DNA of 16,284 nt from Funneliformis mosseae (GCA_910592005.1 CAJVPP010002109.1:1-16284); one strand, 5' to 3'; positions 1 to 8,455 are shown, counted from the stretch's first letter. Made by a program: numbers and translations. The notes: generated by a model from the sequence alone, not told the origin.

Positions 1-135
1 GAAGTTCGTAGCTATGCAGGAAAAAAAATTGACTCAATTTTATGCATTAGATCACAAGTTATAATCGGCAAAAATTATGCCAATTAGTATAACAAAAATC
101 ACGTGGTCTAATACTTTTGACCGAGGAGTGTACAT
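1..135. mobile_element. Possible right end of a Tc1/mariner-type element
   Basis: The stretch around 98-135 (CACGTGGTCTAATACTTTTG followed by accgaggagtgta) has the look of a Tc1/mariner terminal repeat ending in GTA, judged from memory of such ends. Its partner would lie left of the window, so the inverted repeat cannot be tested here. No transposase frame can be read in bases 1-97. This may be only AT-rich background. Confidence 0.25.
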
Positions 136-1948
136 GCGAATTTTATAATAAAGATTATATTAATATAAATTTAAACTACAGATATCACGTGATATACAAA
201 TATATGTATAACCTAAAATTTTCTAATATTCCTATACTATCCATCCTCTCATATCCTAAAATATTAGGTAATAAATGTCACTGCCCTAATATTATTTTTT
301 ATTAAAAAATTTTATATTTATATTATTTTTAAAAGAAAATTCATAAAAAATAAAACCCAAATATTTTCATCAAAATTCAAATTAAATCAGATTTTTTTAA
401 TAAATTTTTATTGAAAATTGATATTTTATTATGTCTTATTAAACTGTAAAACTAAATAATTTCTTATCAATTATATTTAATTTTATAGAAATAGAAGTAT
501 ATGTATTTCTCATATCTTTTTTATATACTATTTATATTATTTTATCAAGCTTTACTTAATATAATCTATTTTTTTTTATAGAATATGTCACTTGTAAATG
601 CTGCTAATATTTTTTAAAAATAATTATATATTAAAAAATATGAGAAAATAAAAAACTGTTTGAAAAAAAGTTAAATTTCTTCACTAATTCTTAAAAATAA
701 ATCAGATTAATAAAAAATAAAATAAAAATCTACATTTATAATATTTAAAAAAATTTTTATTAAATTTACTAATTAAATAAAATTATATAAATTAAAATTT
801 GTATAATTATAATTTAATAAGCAAACAAAGGTTATAATAATAAATTAAATTTATAAAATTATTTTTAATAGATATATAAACAAAATTTAATATTTTCAAA
901 CTCATGTTTAAATAAATAAAAATATTTATATCTTTGTATTTTATTTCTCTTATTTTAATATATTTTCTTTTTATATACTGTATTCTTTTTGTATGCCTTT
1001 TCTTTCTTATTAATCATATTTTAAGAATTTATATGATAATATTTTTAAATTTTTATATTAGTAAGTTTTATTTTTGCTTTTATATTTAGATATAAGAATT
1101 TAAATCTTTTTTTATAAATGTATTGAATATAATAATATTAAAAAATGATTCTTTAATTTGGCTTTTTTAAATGAGTATATGTGTAAATCCTTGAACAAAT
1201 TAACGTTTAAAGCAGACAAATTCAATTAATTTTGATAATTTTTAATTTTAGTATTTATATTTCTTTTATGTATTTATTTTATAGACAATAACTTTATAAT
1301 ATTTATAATATTATAAATAAGAACCATCCATCAAAATATTAATCTTTTGTGATTTATTTATTATAATTAAAAATTATATAACATAGCGAGTTTTTAATAA
1401 ATAATTAGTATTTACCAAGCAAAAACATAAATTTAAAAAAAATTTTACTAAAACTAGAATAAAAATTTTCAAAAAATAACATTTAATATATTTAATAAAA
1501 TAAAGAACAATCTGAATTTTATGACTTTTATGAATTATAAATTCTTCTAACATTTAAAAAAAAAAATGAATAAAAGTATTTAATATATAAAGGAAAAGTT
1601 TTATAAGAAATAAATTATTCTATTTATTAATATTTAAAAAATATACTTTGCCTTTTCTACATATATATAATATTTATTAGCAAATAACTAAATATTATTA
1701 ATATAATAAGTTTTTATTTTTAACAAACATCTTCAGTTAATTATTGTCAAATTTTATACAAAAATTCACTGATTAAATTTTTGCGTACTTTTGATAAATT
1801 AACTATAAGATTTTAATTTTATTATATGCTTGCTTATTTAATATTATGAAATTGATCACCAATTTTTTTTATTTGCAATCAATCAAATTTTTGATTTGAA
1901 TTGATCTTCATCATTATTATAAAGATAGATTGAGCCAATAAAATATGT
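136..1948. other. AT-rich stretch without recognisable genes
   Basis: About 1.8 kb of A/T homopolymer runs with stops in all frames. The only short open frame near the left edge (117-305) starts at TTG, has a composition expected by chance and resembles no family I know. A 14-base perfect palindrome with CACGTG at its centre lies at 182-195. I see no RNA gene, transposase or repeat array here. It may be decayed transposon sequence beyond recognition. Confidence 0.6.
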
Positions 1949-2140
1949 TTTTAGTTTTCCTTAGTATTAAGGAATACTGTTTCTTATTTATACCGGTAAT
2001 CATTAATATCATATTATATTTTTATAGCTTCAATACCTAGACTACATTTTATATATTTTTTGGTTTTCCTAGATATTAAAAGATACTGTCTCTTATTTAT
2101 TCTAATAACCATTAACATCATATTATATTACCTGTAGATT
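1949..2140. repeat. Two-copy imperfect direct repeat, period about 109 bases
   Basis: The block TTTTCC...ATACTGT(T/C)TCTTATTTAT...ATTAA(T/C)ATCATATTATATT appears at about 1955-2029 and again at about 2064-2140. The copies share roughly 75 bases, with several C/T differences. The first copy holds a small dyad (TTCCTTA / TAAGGAA, 1958-1975). The source is unknown: a local tandem duplication or two short relics of the same repeat. Confidence 0.6.
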
Positions 2141-2593
2141 TAAAAGTATATAAAATCACATGATAAATTATTATGATTGTTATAATAAAAAGTAATACTA
2201 ATTTTTATATAATGTAAACCTTATTAAATACTTAATATAACTTATATGATTAGAATAATCAGAAACTGTAGAATCTTTTAAAACTTTAAAAAGTTCTTTT
2301 TTAAAAAAAAAATTGAAAATATTTCATATAAAGTTACAAATAGGTTTTTTTTCTTGTGAATGGAAAATAAGATTTTTATTAATTCTCCTTTTATTAGCAT
2401 CAACTTATTAAAAAAACTTGTAATTATAAGTTTTATAACAGTTTTAAATATTGTAATTTTTTTTTGTTACAACTTTTTTACTTTAATAAAATATTAATAA
2501 AAAATTATTTATTACATACTAATTATTTAAATTTATTATTTATATTTTACTTTTTACATATTCAATAAAACTATAAATTTACAATAGTATTAC
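2141..2593. other. AT-rich spacer
   Basis: Poly-A and poly-T rich sequence with no reading frame, RNA structure or repeat that I can support. Confidence 0.5.
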
Positions 2594-2857
2594 ATAGAAG
2601 AAGACATAGATAATGATGATCTAAAGAATAACGTTAATCCTTAAGAAATCATATTAATAATGAGAGACAAAACCCCTTAATAATAGTTGAAACTTAGACG
2701 AAACTATATTAAAATCATAATAAGAGATATGACGAAACCCTTTCAATACGACGAAAGCTGAAACTATCAAAACTATATTAAAAATATAGAAAAGGGTATG
2801 ATGAAATTATTTTGAGAAGGTTTCAGCAGGCATCTATAAATCACATATGTCTTCTAT
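2594..2857. repeat. 264-base block bounded by short inverted repeats
   Basis: The left edge reads ATAGAAGAAGACATA (2594-2608). The right edge reads TATGTCTTCTAT (2846-2857), whose reverse complement equals the left edge minus one AAG. Inside, the phrase aactatattaaaa occurs twice and GACGAAA several times. The block lies upstream of the gag relic, so it could belong to an LTR or be a small non-autonomous element. I could not define TG...CA ends or a primer binding site, so no LTR is called. Confidence 0.35.
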
Positions 2858-2899
2858 GACATTTATGTTATCTATAGTATATATTTCTTTATACAATAT

Positions 2900-2992
2900 A
2901 TTTCTTTTATTTATTTTATTTTATTTATCTCATATATTTATTATATTTTATTTATCTTATATATTTTATTTATTTTATTTATTTCTTTTATA
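2900..2992. repeat. TTTAT/TTTTAT simple-sequence tract
   Basis: Nearly pure runs of TTTAT and TTTTAT with occasional TATC interruptions. Low-complexity sequence of no assigned role. Confidence 0.8.
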
Positions 2993-3037
2993 TCTTTGAT
3001 AACTTTATATTTTTCATTTTATATAAATAGAGGATAA

Positions 3038-3108
3038 TTTCTTTTAGCTTAGCGGTATATCTGACTCATAGTTTTATATAATAGTTTAGTTTAATTCCCT
3101 TAACATAA
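3038..3108 (+). pseudogene. tRNA-like relic with A and B boxes
   Basis: TAGCTTAGCGG (3045-3055) fits the eukaryotic A box. AGTTTAATTCC (3088-3098) differs from the B box GGTTCGANTCC at three sites, each a C-to-T or G-to-A change. The box starts are 43 bases apart, as in a real tRNA. CTCATAG in between would read as a Met (CAT) anticodon loop. The acceptor, D and T stems no longer pair well, so this is not a working tRNA. It could be a tRNA pseudogene, the head of a tRNA-derived SINE, or chance in AT-rich DNA. Confidence 0.35.
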
Positions 3109-3210
3109 TTGTATAGTATAGAGCACTAACTGAGGTAGTACTCCATTATTATAGTTATTAAATAAACTGTTAATTTACTAACACTCTTCTAAATCTAATT
3201 ATCAAATTAA

Positions 3211-5147
3211 ACCTTCTGCTTATCATCTATAAATATTGCTTTACTTATCACTTATAAGCATATTAAAGAATTGACTGTAATACTTGATGCCTTCTATCAG
3301 AAAAGTTTTTAAAATTTGTTTAAATCATTCATGTTTGATGAACATTATTTGTTAAATCAAAGGCAGTATAGATTGCATATCACTTTAAATCGAAATAATA
3401 TAGTTACATAGCATCATAACAGATCTTACTATTTTTGTTATTCTTCTGAACCTGTTACTTCTGAGCATTTCTAACACTTTTGAAATTGGTATACTACTGA
3501 ATATCTTGTAACAATATTTATCAGATATACTTAAAAATATATCAAAGAATTAAATTACACTTACCTTTATATTAGATCATTTAATGCAGTAGATCAAGCA
3601 ATATTAAATCTTATTTTTAGTATTTGATACAATACTAGGTTTGAAGAATCACCCATTATAATTAGACAAAATATTTACAACACATTTATATTAACTTGTG
3701 GATTTGTATTAAATCCTTATATCAGTTATATCAAATTTTTGAGACAACTTCTATACCACCTTTTGAAATAATTGAAATAACTGAGGAATCTAATTCAACA
3801 GTTTTAAGTGATAATATCAATAATAACCTATATACAAACAGTTTATTATATACAAATGAAGAATTAAATTTAGAAAATTTATTTGAAGAAATGGCTGCAA
3901 ATCAAGCTAACATTTAAGTATTAACTGCTGCTTTACAAAACGTTGCTGGGATTCTAAATTCAAACACTCCACCTAATGCTAATGCTAACAATAGAATTTT
4001 CAATTTAATCAATTAGCTACAAGCTAATACCTAAATCATAAATATTAATCCACTACAAAGAGAATCTCATATCTCTGACCTTCCTTATTTTTATGGTAGA
4101 AATTAAGATTCAATTAATTAGATAGAAGATTTTACATATGCTTACAACGCAAATGGAATCAATGATAATAGAAAGCTTAAAGTTGTACCTATATATTTGA
4201 AAAATTTAGCTTCAACTTGATGGACTACAAACTAAGTACTAGTAAATAGCCATGCTAATCATATTACTGTATGGACTGGTAATAATAATAGCAATGATTT
4301 CATTATAACCTTTCCAACTGCCTTCAGGTCTTAAATATTAGTAGAAATTTGGACAACTGAACTAGAAAGGAGAAGATAGCAACCTGGTAAAACAGTAGAT
4401 TACTATGCCAATACTTTACTTGAATTATACCATAGAGTTAAAATACCAGCCTTTCAATACCCTGACACTTACAAAGCCAGATGACTTATTTCTAAACTTT
4501 TGCCTGAACTTCATATTCTTGTCAAATCATTCAATGATCAAACATAGGCAAATGCTTTAGATTGAGTCAAATAATATGAACTTATATATAAGGATACTGC
4601 TGCTGTCAAAACTTATATGAATAAGTTTGTCCTTCCAAAAGTTGCTTAAACTCAAATGAGTGATTTAAATAATATTATTGCCACTTTAACATAACAAATG
4701 CAACAGATAAATGTAAGTAATAATAATAGAAGGAATAATCAAGGTTATCAAAGCAATTGACAAAATGCTCAGCAGCAATACCAGTCCTATCAATAAAATA
4801 ACCAATAAGCATTCATTCAAAGTAATTAACCAAATTATAATGTTTAAAATAATAACCAGCAACAGAAAGGAAATATCACTTACTTTAATTGTAGACAATC
4901 AGAATACATAAGAAGAAACTATTCACTTATCACTTTTGCAAACAATCAGCAAAATAATAATTTACCACCTGTCATTAATCCACCATTAGTAAATAATGCT
5001 TTAAATAATTCTCTACTACTCTCTATCAATATGAATAATAATAATATTACACAAAATAATAATACCACAAATTTGCAAGCATTACAACTATTAATACAAA
5101 TATTATAGCAATAAGAAGCTGACAATGGTAATCAGTCTTTAAACTAG
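3211..5147 (+). pseudogene. gag: Ty3/gypsy gag relic (capsid and zinc knuckle)
   Basis: This is the structural polyprotein of a Ty3-type LTR retrotransposon, which packages element RNA in cytoplasmic particles. The N-terminal part is readable at 3211 to about 3715 in one frame. The frame then shifts, and the rest runs in a single frame to 5144. A retrotransposon gag core is recognisable at about 4080-4600 (LPYFYGRN..., then WTTELERRR at 4351-4377, then the YELIYKDTA stretch). A Gln/Asn-rich linker follows. The zinc knuckle at 4881-4922 keeps its C-x2-C-x4-H-x4-C spacing but now reads Y-x2-C-x4-Y-x4-Y. I count 22 in-frame stops from 3915 to 5144 (13 TAA, 5 TAG, 4 TGA), at sites where Gln, Trp or Arg fit the context. 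The protein cannot be made. No start codon or LTR could be fixed. Confidence 0.8.
5138..5144 (+). promoter_or_regulatory. Candidate -1 ribosomal frameshift heptamer TTTAAAC
   Basis: In the gag frame the codons read TCT TTA AAC TAG, so T TTA AAC sits in the X XXY YYZ phase needed for -1 slippage. It is followed at once by a gag-frame stop (5145-5147). The protease reading continues in the -1 frame from 5144 (CTA GAA AGT...). A weak stem (5160-5167 with 5189-5196, 8 pairs including one G-T) starts 15 bases downstream, which is further than usual. The copy is dead, so this would be a fossil of how the element expressed pol. A chance indel near this point is the alternative. Confidence 0.45.
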
Positions 5148-6198
5148 AAAGTATATCTCAAGAGAGTAATGATACAGAACCTTCTACAATTCTCTTAAAC
5201 TTATCTATACAGAAGCGTTTTGTAAATAGAAAAAGAAGAATCATTGATGAAGAAAATGTAATTAAGAAAAAGGAAAACTAACAAAGAAATATTATAATAA
5301 AAAGAATTACTAAACCAAAAGGAAGGTAAAAGTCTTTTGCAATACCTCTGGTAGTTAATATGATTGAGTTATATATAATTCAATAATTCTTTGACATATC
5401 AGCAAATATAACGAATAATTAACTATTAGCTCTAAATCAAAATTTTGCAATGGATATGGTTAAGAAATTGTGAAAACCTATTATAAGAAAGTCAAATAAA
5501 GGAAAAGATCTTACAATAGTAGCAGAAATAACTCACTCAGAAGAAAATGAATTAAATAGAGAACCTTTTGGAGTAAAAGCAATAGACACTATGAAGGTCA
5601 ATGAAGATGATGAATATCTTACACCACAAGAAATATATAACTCATCTAAAAAGGATGAACAGAAGTTAACTGCCTTATATTATTAAGCACACATCAAAAA
5701 TAAGAAAATATCTTTAATCATCAATTTAGAATCCTTAGGATGCATTATACCCTATATGTTACTTAAGAAACTTGGTATGCAAATATAAAAGGAATTGAAA
5801 ACAATAATAATTAATATAAATGGTAAAAGAAGAAAGTCTATGGAAATAATCACAAATATTCTATTAAGAATAATGAGAAAAATAATTTTCTTCGACACAA
5901 TTGTAACTGAAATAAACTCCTATAATACAATTATAGAAAATGATTGGCTAGAGAAGACAGATGCAGAAATAAGCTACAGAAATAAAATTATGATACTGTA
6001 TTAGGGAGAACACATAATCAATATCCCTATTGAATTTTGTTAATCGTCTTTAATTAGGACTGAACAAGTTAATAATAATGAAAGTGAGAAAGAGTATGAA
6101 GAAGAAGAATATGAAGAAGAGAGTGAAGAGAAAAATAAACAAGAAGGATTATTCTGTTACTCTGAAGAAATCCCAGTTGAAGAAGTTCAAAGATTAAC
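5144..6198 (+). pseudogene. pol: Ty3/gypsy pol relic: protease region
   Basis: This continues gag in the -1 frame. It holds a basic stretch (RFVNRKRRIIDEENVIKKK, about 5216-5272) and then a retroviral-type aspartic protease, which would cut the polyprotein. The active-site D-S/T-G-S position (5723-5734) now reads N-L-E-S. The following GCIIPYMLLKKLG matches the family and places the motif. The ENDWLEK segment near 5938-5958 corresponds to the conserved second half of the protease. An acidic Glu-rich linker (6080-6135) precedes the reverse transcriptase. About ten in-frame stops occur, nearly all TAA or TAG where Gln fits. All catalytic losses are compatible with C-to-T or G-to-A changes. Confidence 0.75.
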
Positions 6199-6426
6199 AA
6201 GGAATTAGAAAAGCCTACTATGGAAAATCAAAATATAAAGAAATACTTTTATCAATATAAGGAAATAGAAAAAGAAGTTTTTCATACTAAACGATTAATA
6301 GCACAATAATTAAAAAGATTTAATGAATTTATGTCTTAATATATCGATCTATTTATTTGAAAAAATGATCAGTTTAAAAAAACAAATATTATCACATATT
6401 CCATTGATACTGGAGATGCAATGCTA
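6193..6426 (+). pseudogene. pol: Ty3/gypsy pol relic: lead-in to reverse transcriptase
   Basis: After another frame change near 6195 the reading NKELEKPTMENQN... leads to TNIITYSIDTGDA (about 6382-6420). This matches the segment just ahead of the reverse transcriptase in Ty3-type pol, where IDTGDA is normally followed by the P-I-K/R motif. Stops remain at Gln- or Trp-like positions (TAA 6310s and 6330s, TGA near 6358). The frame is then interrupted by an insertion and resumes at 7370. Confidence 0.7.
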
Positions 6427-6439
6427 GTATTTCACATAG

Positions 6440-6655
6440 ATTTAAATCAATTTGAATTTAATCTGAATCTGACAGATCAGATTCAGATTAGATCTATCAA
6501 ATTTGGATTTAATTCAGATTCATATTTGAATCAGATCTGATCCTTTAGATTCAAATTCAGATTCAGATCTGATCATGTCAGATTCAGATTCAGATTCAGA
6601 TCTGATCTGTCAGATTTGAATTGGATTCAGATCTGATTTATCAGATCTGAATTCA
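6440..6655. repeat. Left subterminal CAGATC/GATCTG repeat arm
   Basis: Irregular, partly palindromic copies of TTCAGATCTGAT and GATTCAGATTCAGATC fill this arm. Motifs occur on both strands. Subterminal repeats of this kind serve as transposase binding sites in several DNA transposon families; that role here is inference. Confidence 0.65.
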
Positions 6656-6663
6656 ACTTTTTT

Positions 6664-7084
6664 AAAGCTGAAAAGTTTCTTTTCAATGAAAAAGAACGAA
6701 TTTTCAGACTTCTTTTGAGCCAAAAATTTGTTTTCTTTCATTAAAAAGAATGAATTTTTAGATCTCTTTTAGAACTAAAAAGTTCCTTTTATTAAAAAGG
6801 AATGAATTTTTGGAACTCTTTTAGAGCTGAAAAGTTCCTTTCATTTAAAAGAAACGAATTTTCAGAACTCTTTTAGAGCTGAAAAGTTCTTTTCATTGAA
6901 AAGGAATGACTTTTCAGAACTTTTTTAAAGCTGAAAAGGTTTCTTTCAATGAAAAGAAATGACTTTTTGAAACTCTTTTAGAGCCAAAAAGGTTTTTTTC
7001 AATGAAAAAGAATGACTTTTTAGAACTCTTTTAGAGCTAAAAAGGTTCCTTTCATTGAAAAGAAATATTTTCAGATCTCTTTTA
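6664..7084. repeat. Eight-unit minisatellite, 51-55 base units, each a hairpin
   Basis: Units begin at about 6664, 6717, 6772, 6824, 6876, 6927, 6981 and 7034, with a partial ninth at 7085. Each reads (G/A)A(G/A)C(T/C)(G/A)AAAAG..., then TTTCATT, then GAAAAG...CTTTTCAGAACTC. Each unit is self-complementary. In the unit at 6876, CTGAAAAG (6879-6886) pairs with CTTTTCAG (6910-6917), and TTCTTTTC (6887-6894) pairs around a 3-base loop with bases 6898-6905. The array could fold into a row of hairpins as RNA or single-stranded DNA. Confidence 0.8.
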
Positions 7085-7109
7085 GAACTGAAAATTTATT
7101 TTTTTAATA

Positions 7110-7258
7110 ATATTTTCAGATTCAGACCAGATCAGATTTAAACTTAAACTGATCTGTTAAATTCAGATTTGAGATTTGATCTGTTAGATTTGAATCAGAT
7201 CTGGATTTCAATGGATCTGTTAGATTTGGATCAGATTCAGATTCTGAAAAATGAAAAT
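7110..7258. repeat. Right subterminal arm, irregular GATCTGTTAGATTTGAATCAGATC repeats
   Basis: Two to three diverged copies of GGATCTGTTAGATTTG(G/A)ATCAGAT, related to the left arm but in a different arrangement, bridge the minisatellite and the 26-base repeats. Confidence 0.55.
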
Positions 7259-7354
7259 CAGATCAGATCAGATTTGGATAAAATCAGATCAGATCAGATT
7301 TGAATAAAATCAGATCAGATCAGATTTGGATAAAATCTGATCTGATCTGATTTT
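7259..7354. repeat. Three 26-base tandem repeats capped by a 22-bp perfect hairpin
   Basis: Units at 7259-7284, 7285-7310 and 7311-7336 each start CAGATCAGATCAGATTTG and end ATAAAAT; they differ at one G/A site. The sequence then inverts: bases 7306-7327 and 7333-7354 are exact reverse complements around the loop GGATA. This sits ten bases inside the right end of the insertion. Confidence 0.85.
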
Positions 7355-7369
7355 GCAAAATACTATGTA

Positions 7370-7610
7370 ACGCCAATTAAGCAAAGATTCTATCAAACCT
7401 TATATAAAAACCAAAAGTTTATAAAAGAAAAAATTGATTGTCTACTAAAATCAAAACTTATATAACCCCCAAAAACTAATGGATTTCACCTATTATAATA
7501 GTGAAAAAGAAAAATAGTAAGAAATGTTTATGTATTAACTATCGTTTGCTAAATACAGTAGCAGTCATAAGTATCCAACTGCTTCTAACTCTGGTTACGA
7601 GTAAGTAAAT
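7370..7610 (+). pseudogene. pol: Ty3/gypsy reverse transcriptase fragment
   Basis: Reading resumes after the insertion with TPIKQRFY and IKEKIDCLLKSKLI (7370-7459). After a frame change comes WISPIIIVKKKNSKKCLC (from 7480), then INYRLLNTV. These are reverse transcriptase blocks 1-2, normally S-P-x-V-x-V-K-K-K-x-G...R-x-C-V/I-D-Y-R-x-L-N. Here the Gly reads Ser, the Arg reads Cys and the Asp reads Asn, each one C-to-T or G-to-A step. Reading frays after about 7600. The catalytic YxDD block, RNase H, integrase and 3' LTR are not in the window. The next recognisable sequence is a Tc1 relic, so the element is truncated here. Confidence 0.75.
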
Positions 7611-7656
7611 TCAAAATTTTTTTTTTATTTAAAAATACATAATCAATTAACTAAAA

Positions 7657-8062
7657 TTAATACATTGTGTAATTATCATCTGATTCTATAAGTGTAGCTG
7701 TACACTTTTTCATATTAGTTACCAAATTCGCAGTAAGTACAAATGATAATCAGTTCCATTCTTTTGTAAGTTCTCCTTTTAATTTTCTAATTGATCAATT
7801 TTTTTTTGCATATTAATTTTCATTAACCTCTAAACGTTTTCTATAGGGTTTTGGTTTAAAGACATTGATGACCAAGAAAGTACCTCAATACCATTTTCTT
7901 TTTTCCATTTTTTCACGATTTTCAATTAATGCTTTGGATCATTATCTTCTTGCAAGATCCAATCTATGTTACTTTTACTAAAAAGTTTAGAAGTAAAAGC
8001 CAGAAGACCCTGTTTATAAATAGTACACATAAATTCAGCTAAAATTCCAAAGTATATTCTTA
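7657..8062 (-). pseudogene. Tc1-type DD34E transposase C-terminal relic
   Basis: On the minus strand the frame from about 8062 to the stop at 7659-7657 reads EFMCTIYKQGLLAF, then WILQEDNDPKH, then KKWKKENGIEVLSW, NPIENV and finally LIESDDNYTMY at the C-terminus. The D of EDNDPKH (around 7945) and the E of NPIEN (around 7840) are both present, with 34 residues between them, as in Tc1 transposases. They would cut and join DNA at TA sites. In-frame stops and at least one frameshift break it, and the S-P-D-L-N motif is altered (SLNQN). The N-terminal DNA-binding part and the first catalytic Asp are missing. A short intron-like break near 8063-8090 may hide more of it. Confidence 0.75.
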
Positions 8063-8455
8063 ATTATTAAATAAAATATAATACACTTAACTTTGCTGCC
8101 ATCACGTCCTGCTTGTCTAATTTTCTATATCAAATTTGCTAAATATAAAATGGTAGAAAAATCTATAATGATAATTTTAATATAGTTATTCTTTATTACT
8201 TACTTATATTTAAAGAACTACACAATATATTATTAGGTAAATATTAGAAGAATTAATGTCTATGCTAAATGTACAGTCCCCAGCAAAAAGAATGGCAGTG
8301 GAAAACTGCATTTATTTTAGGTTGTGGTTTCACCACTTTTCAGATTTAGGCATTTGTTTATATGTCCAAATCAGATATTAGAACCTGAATTAAAAAGGTA
8401 AATTAAAAAAATAAGGTTTGTTATTTGTTTTTATTTTGATTTTCTTTCTGAAACT
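8063..8455. other. Spacer between head-to-head Tc1 relics
   Basis: AT-rich. On the minus strand 8091-8125 reads KIRQAGRDGSK, possibly an unplaced transposase fragment. On the plus strand 8268-8330 (gtacagtccccagcaaaaag onward, GC-richer) starts with TACAGT, as many Tc1 ends do, and could be the left terminus of the following element. I found no matching inverted copy downstream of that element. Confidence 0.35.

Larger units (their letters stand above)
6427..7364. mobile_element. 938-base non-autonomous insertion with hairpin-rich interior
   Basis: The pol frame reads ...GGA GAT GCA up to 6420 and resumes with ACG CCA ATT AAG at 7370, so the intervening DNA is an insertion. It is flanked by ATGCAATGCTA (6416-6426) and ATGTAACGCCA (7365-7375), which differ only at three C/T sites. 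That is what an aged 9-11 base target-site duplication would show. The ends are short inverted repeats: AGTATTTCAC at 6426-6435 against AGTATTTTGC read on the minus strand from 7364. Inside are a left arm of CAGATC/GATCTG repeats, a central 52-base minisatellite of eight units, and a right arm of related repeats ending in a perfect hairpin. No coding frame is present. A 9-11 base duplication would suit a Mutator-like family, but the superfamily is not proven. Confidence 0.7.

Noticed and set aside
117..305. A small protein gene at the left edge
   Set aside because: TTG start, no motif, low-complexity composition and no support on either side.
2594..3200. A defined 5' LTR with primer binding site
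   Set aside because: No TG...CA-bounded repeat with a second copy and no convincing tRNA-complementary site could be found in the window.
3696..3917. A separate 73-residue gene
   Set aside because: It starts at TTG inside the gag relic and is simply the piece of gag between a frameshift and the first in-frame TAA.
4686..4898. A 70-residue hydrophobic minus-strand frame
   Set aside because: It is the antisense of the Gln/Asn-rich gag linker. Leu/Ile-rich reading is expected from the complement of CAA/AAT repeats.
5795..6004. A separate 69-residue gene
   Set aside because: It is the second half of the retroelement protease domain between two premature stops.
3211..6426. A changed genetic code with TAA/TAG read as Gln and TGA as Trp
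   Set aside because: Stops at Gln- and Trp-like sites invite this, but the same regions also lose Cys, His, Asp and Gly at essential sites by the same base changes, carry frameshifts, and have TGA at Arg-like sites. A code change would not explain those.
6427..7364. A CRISPR-like array
   Set aside because: Repeats are directly adjacent, diverged and palindromic, with no unique spacers, and the DNA is eukaryotic.
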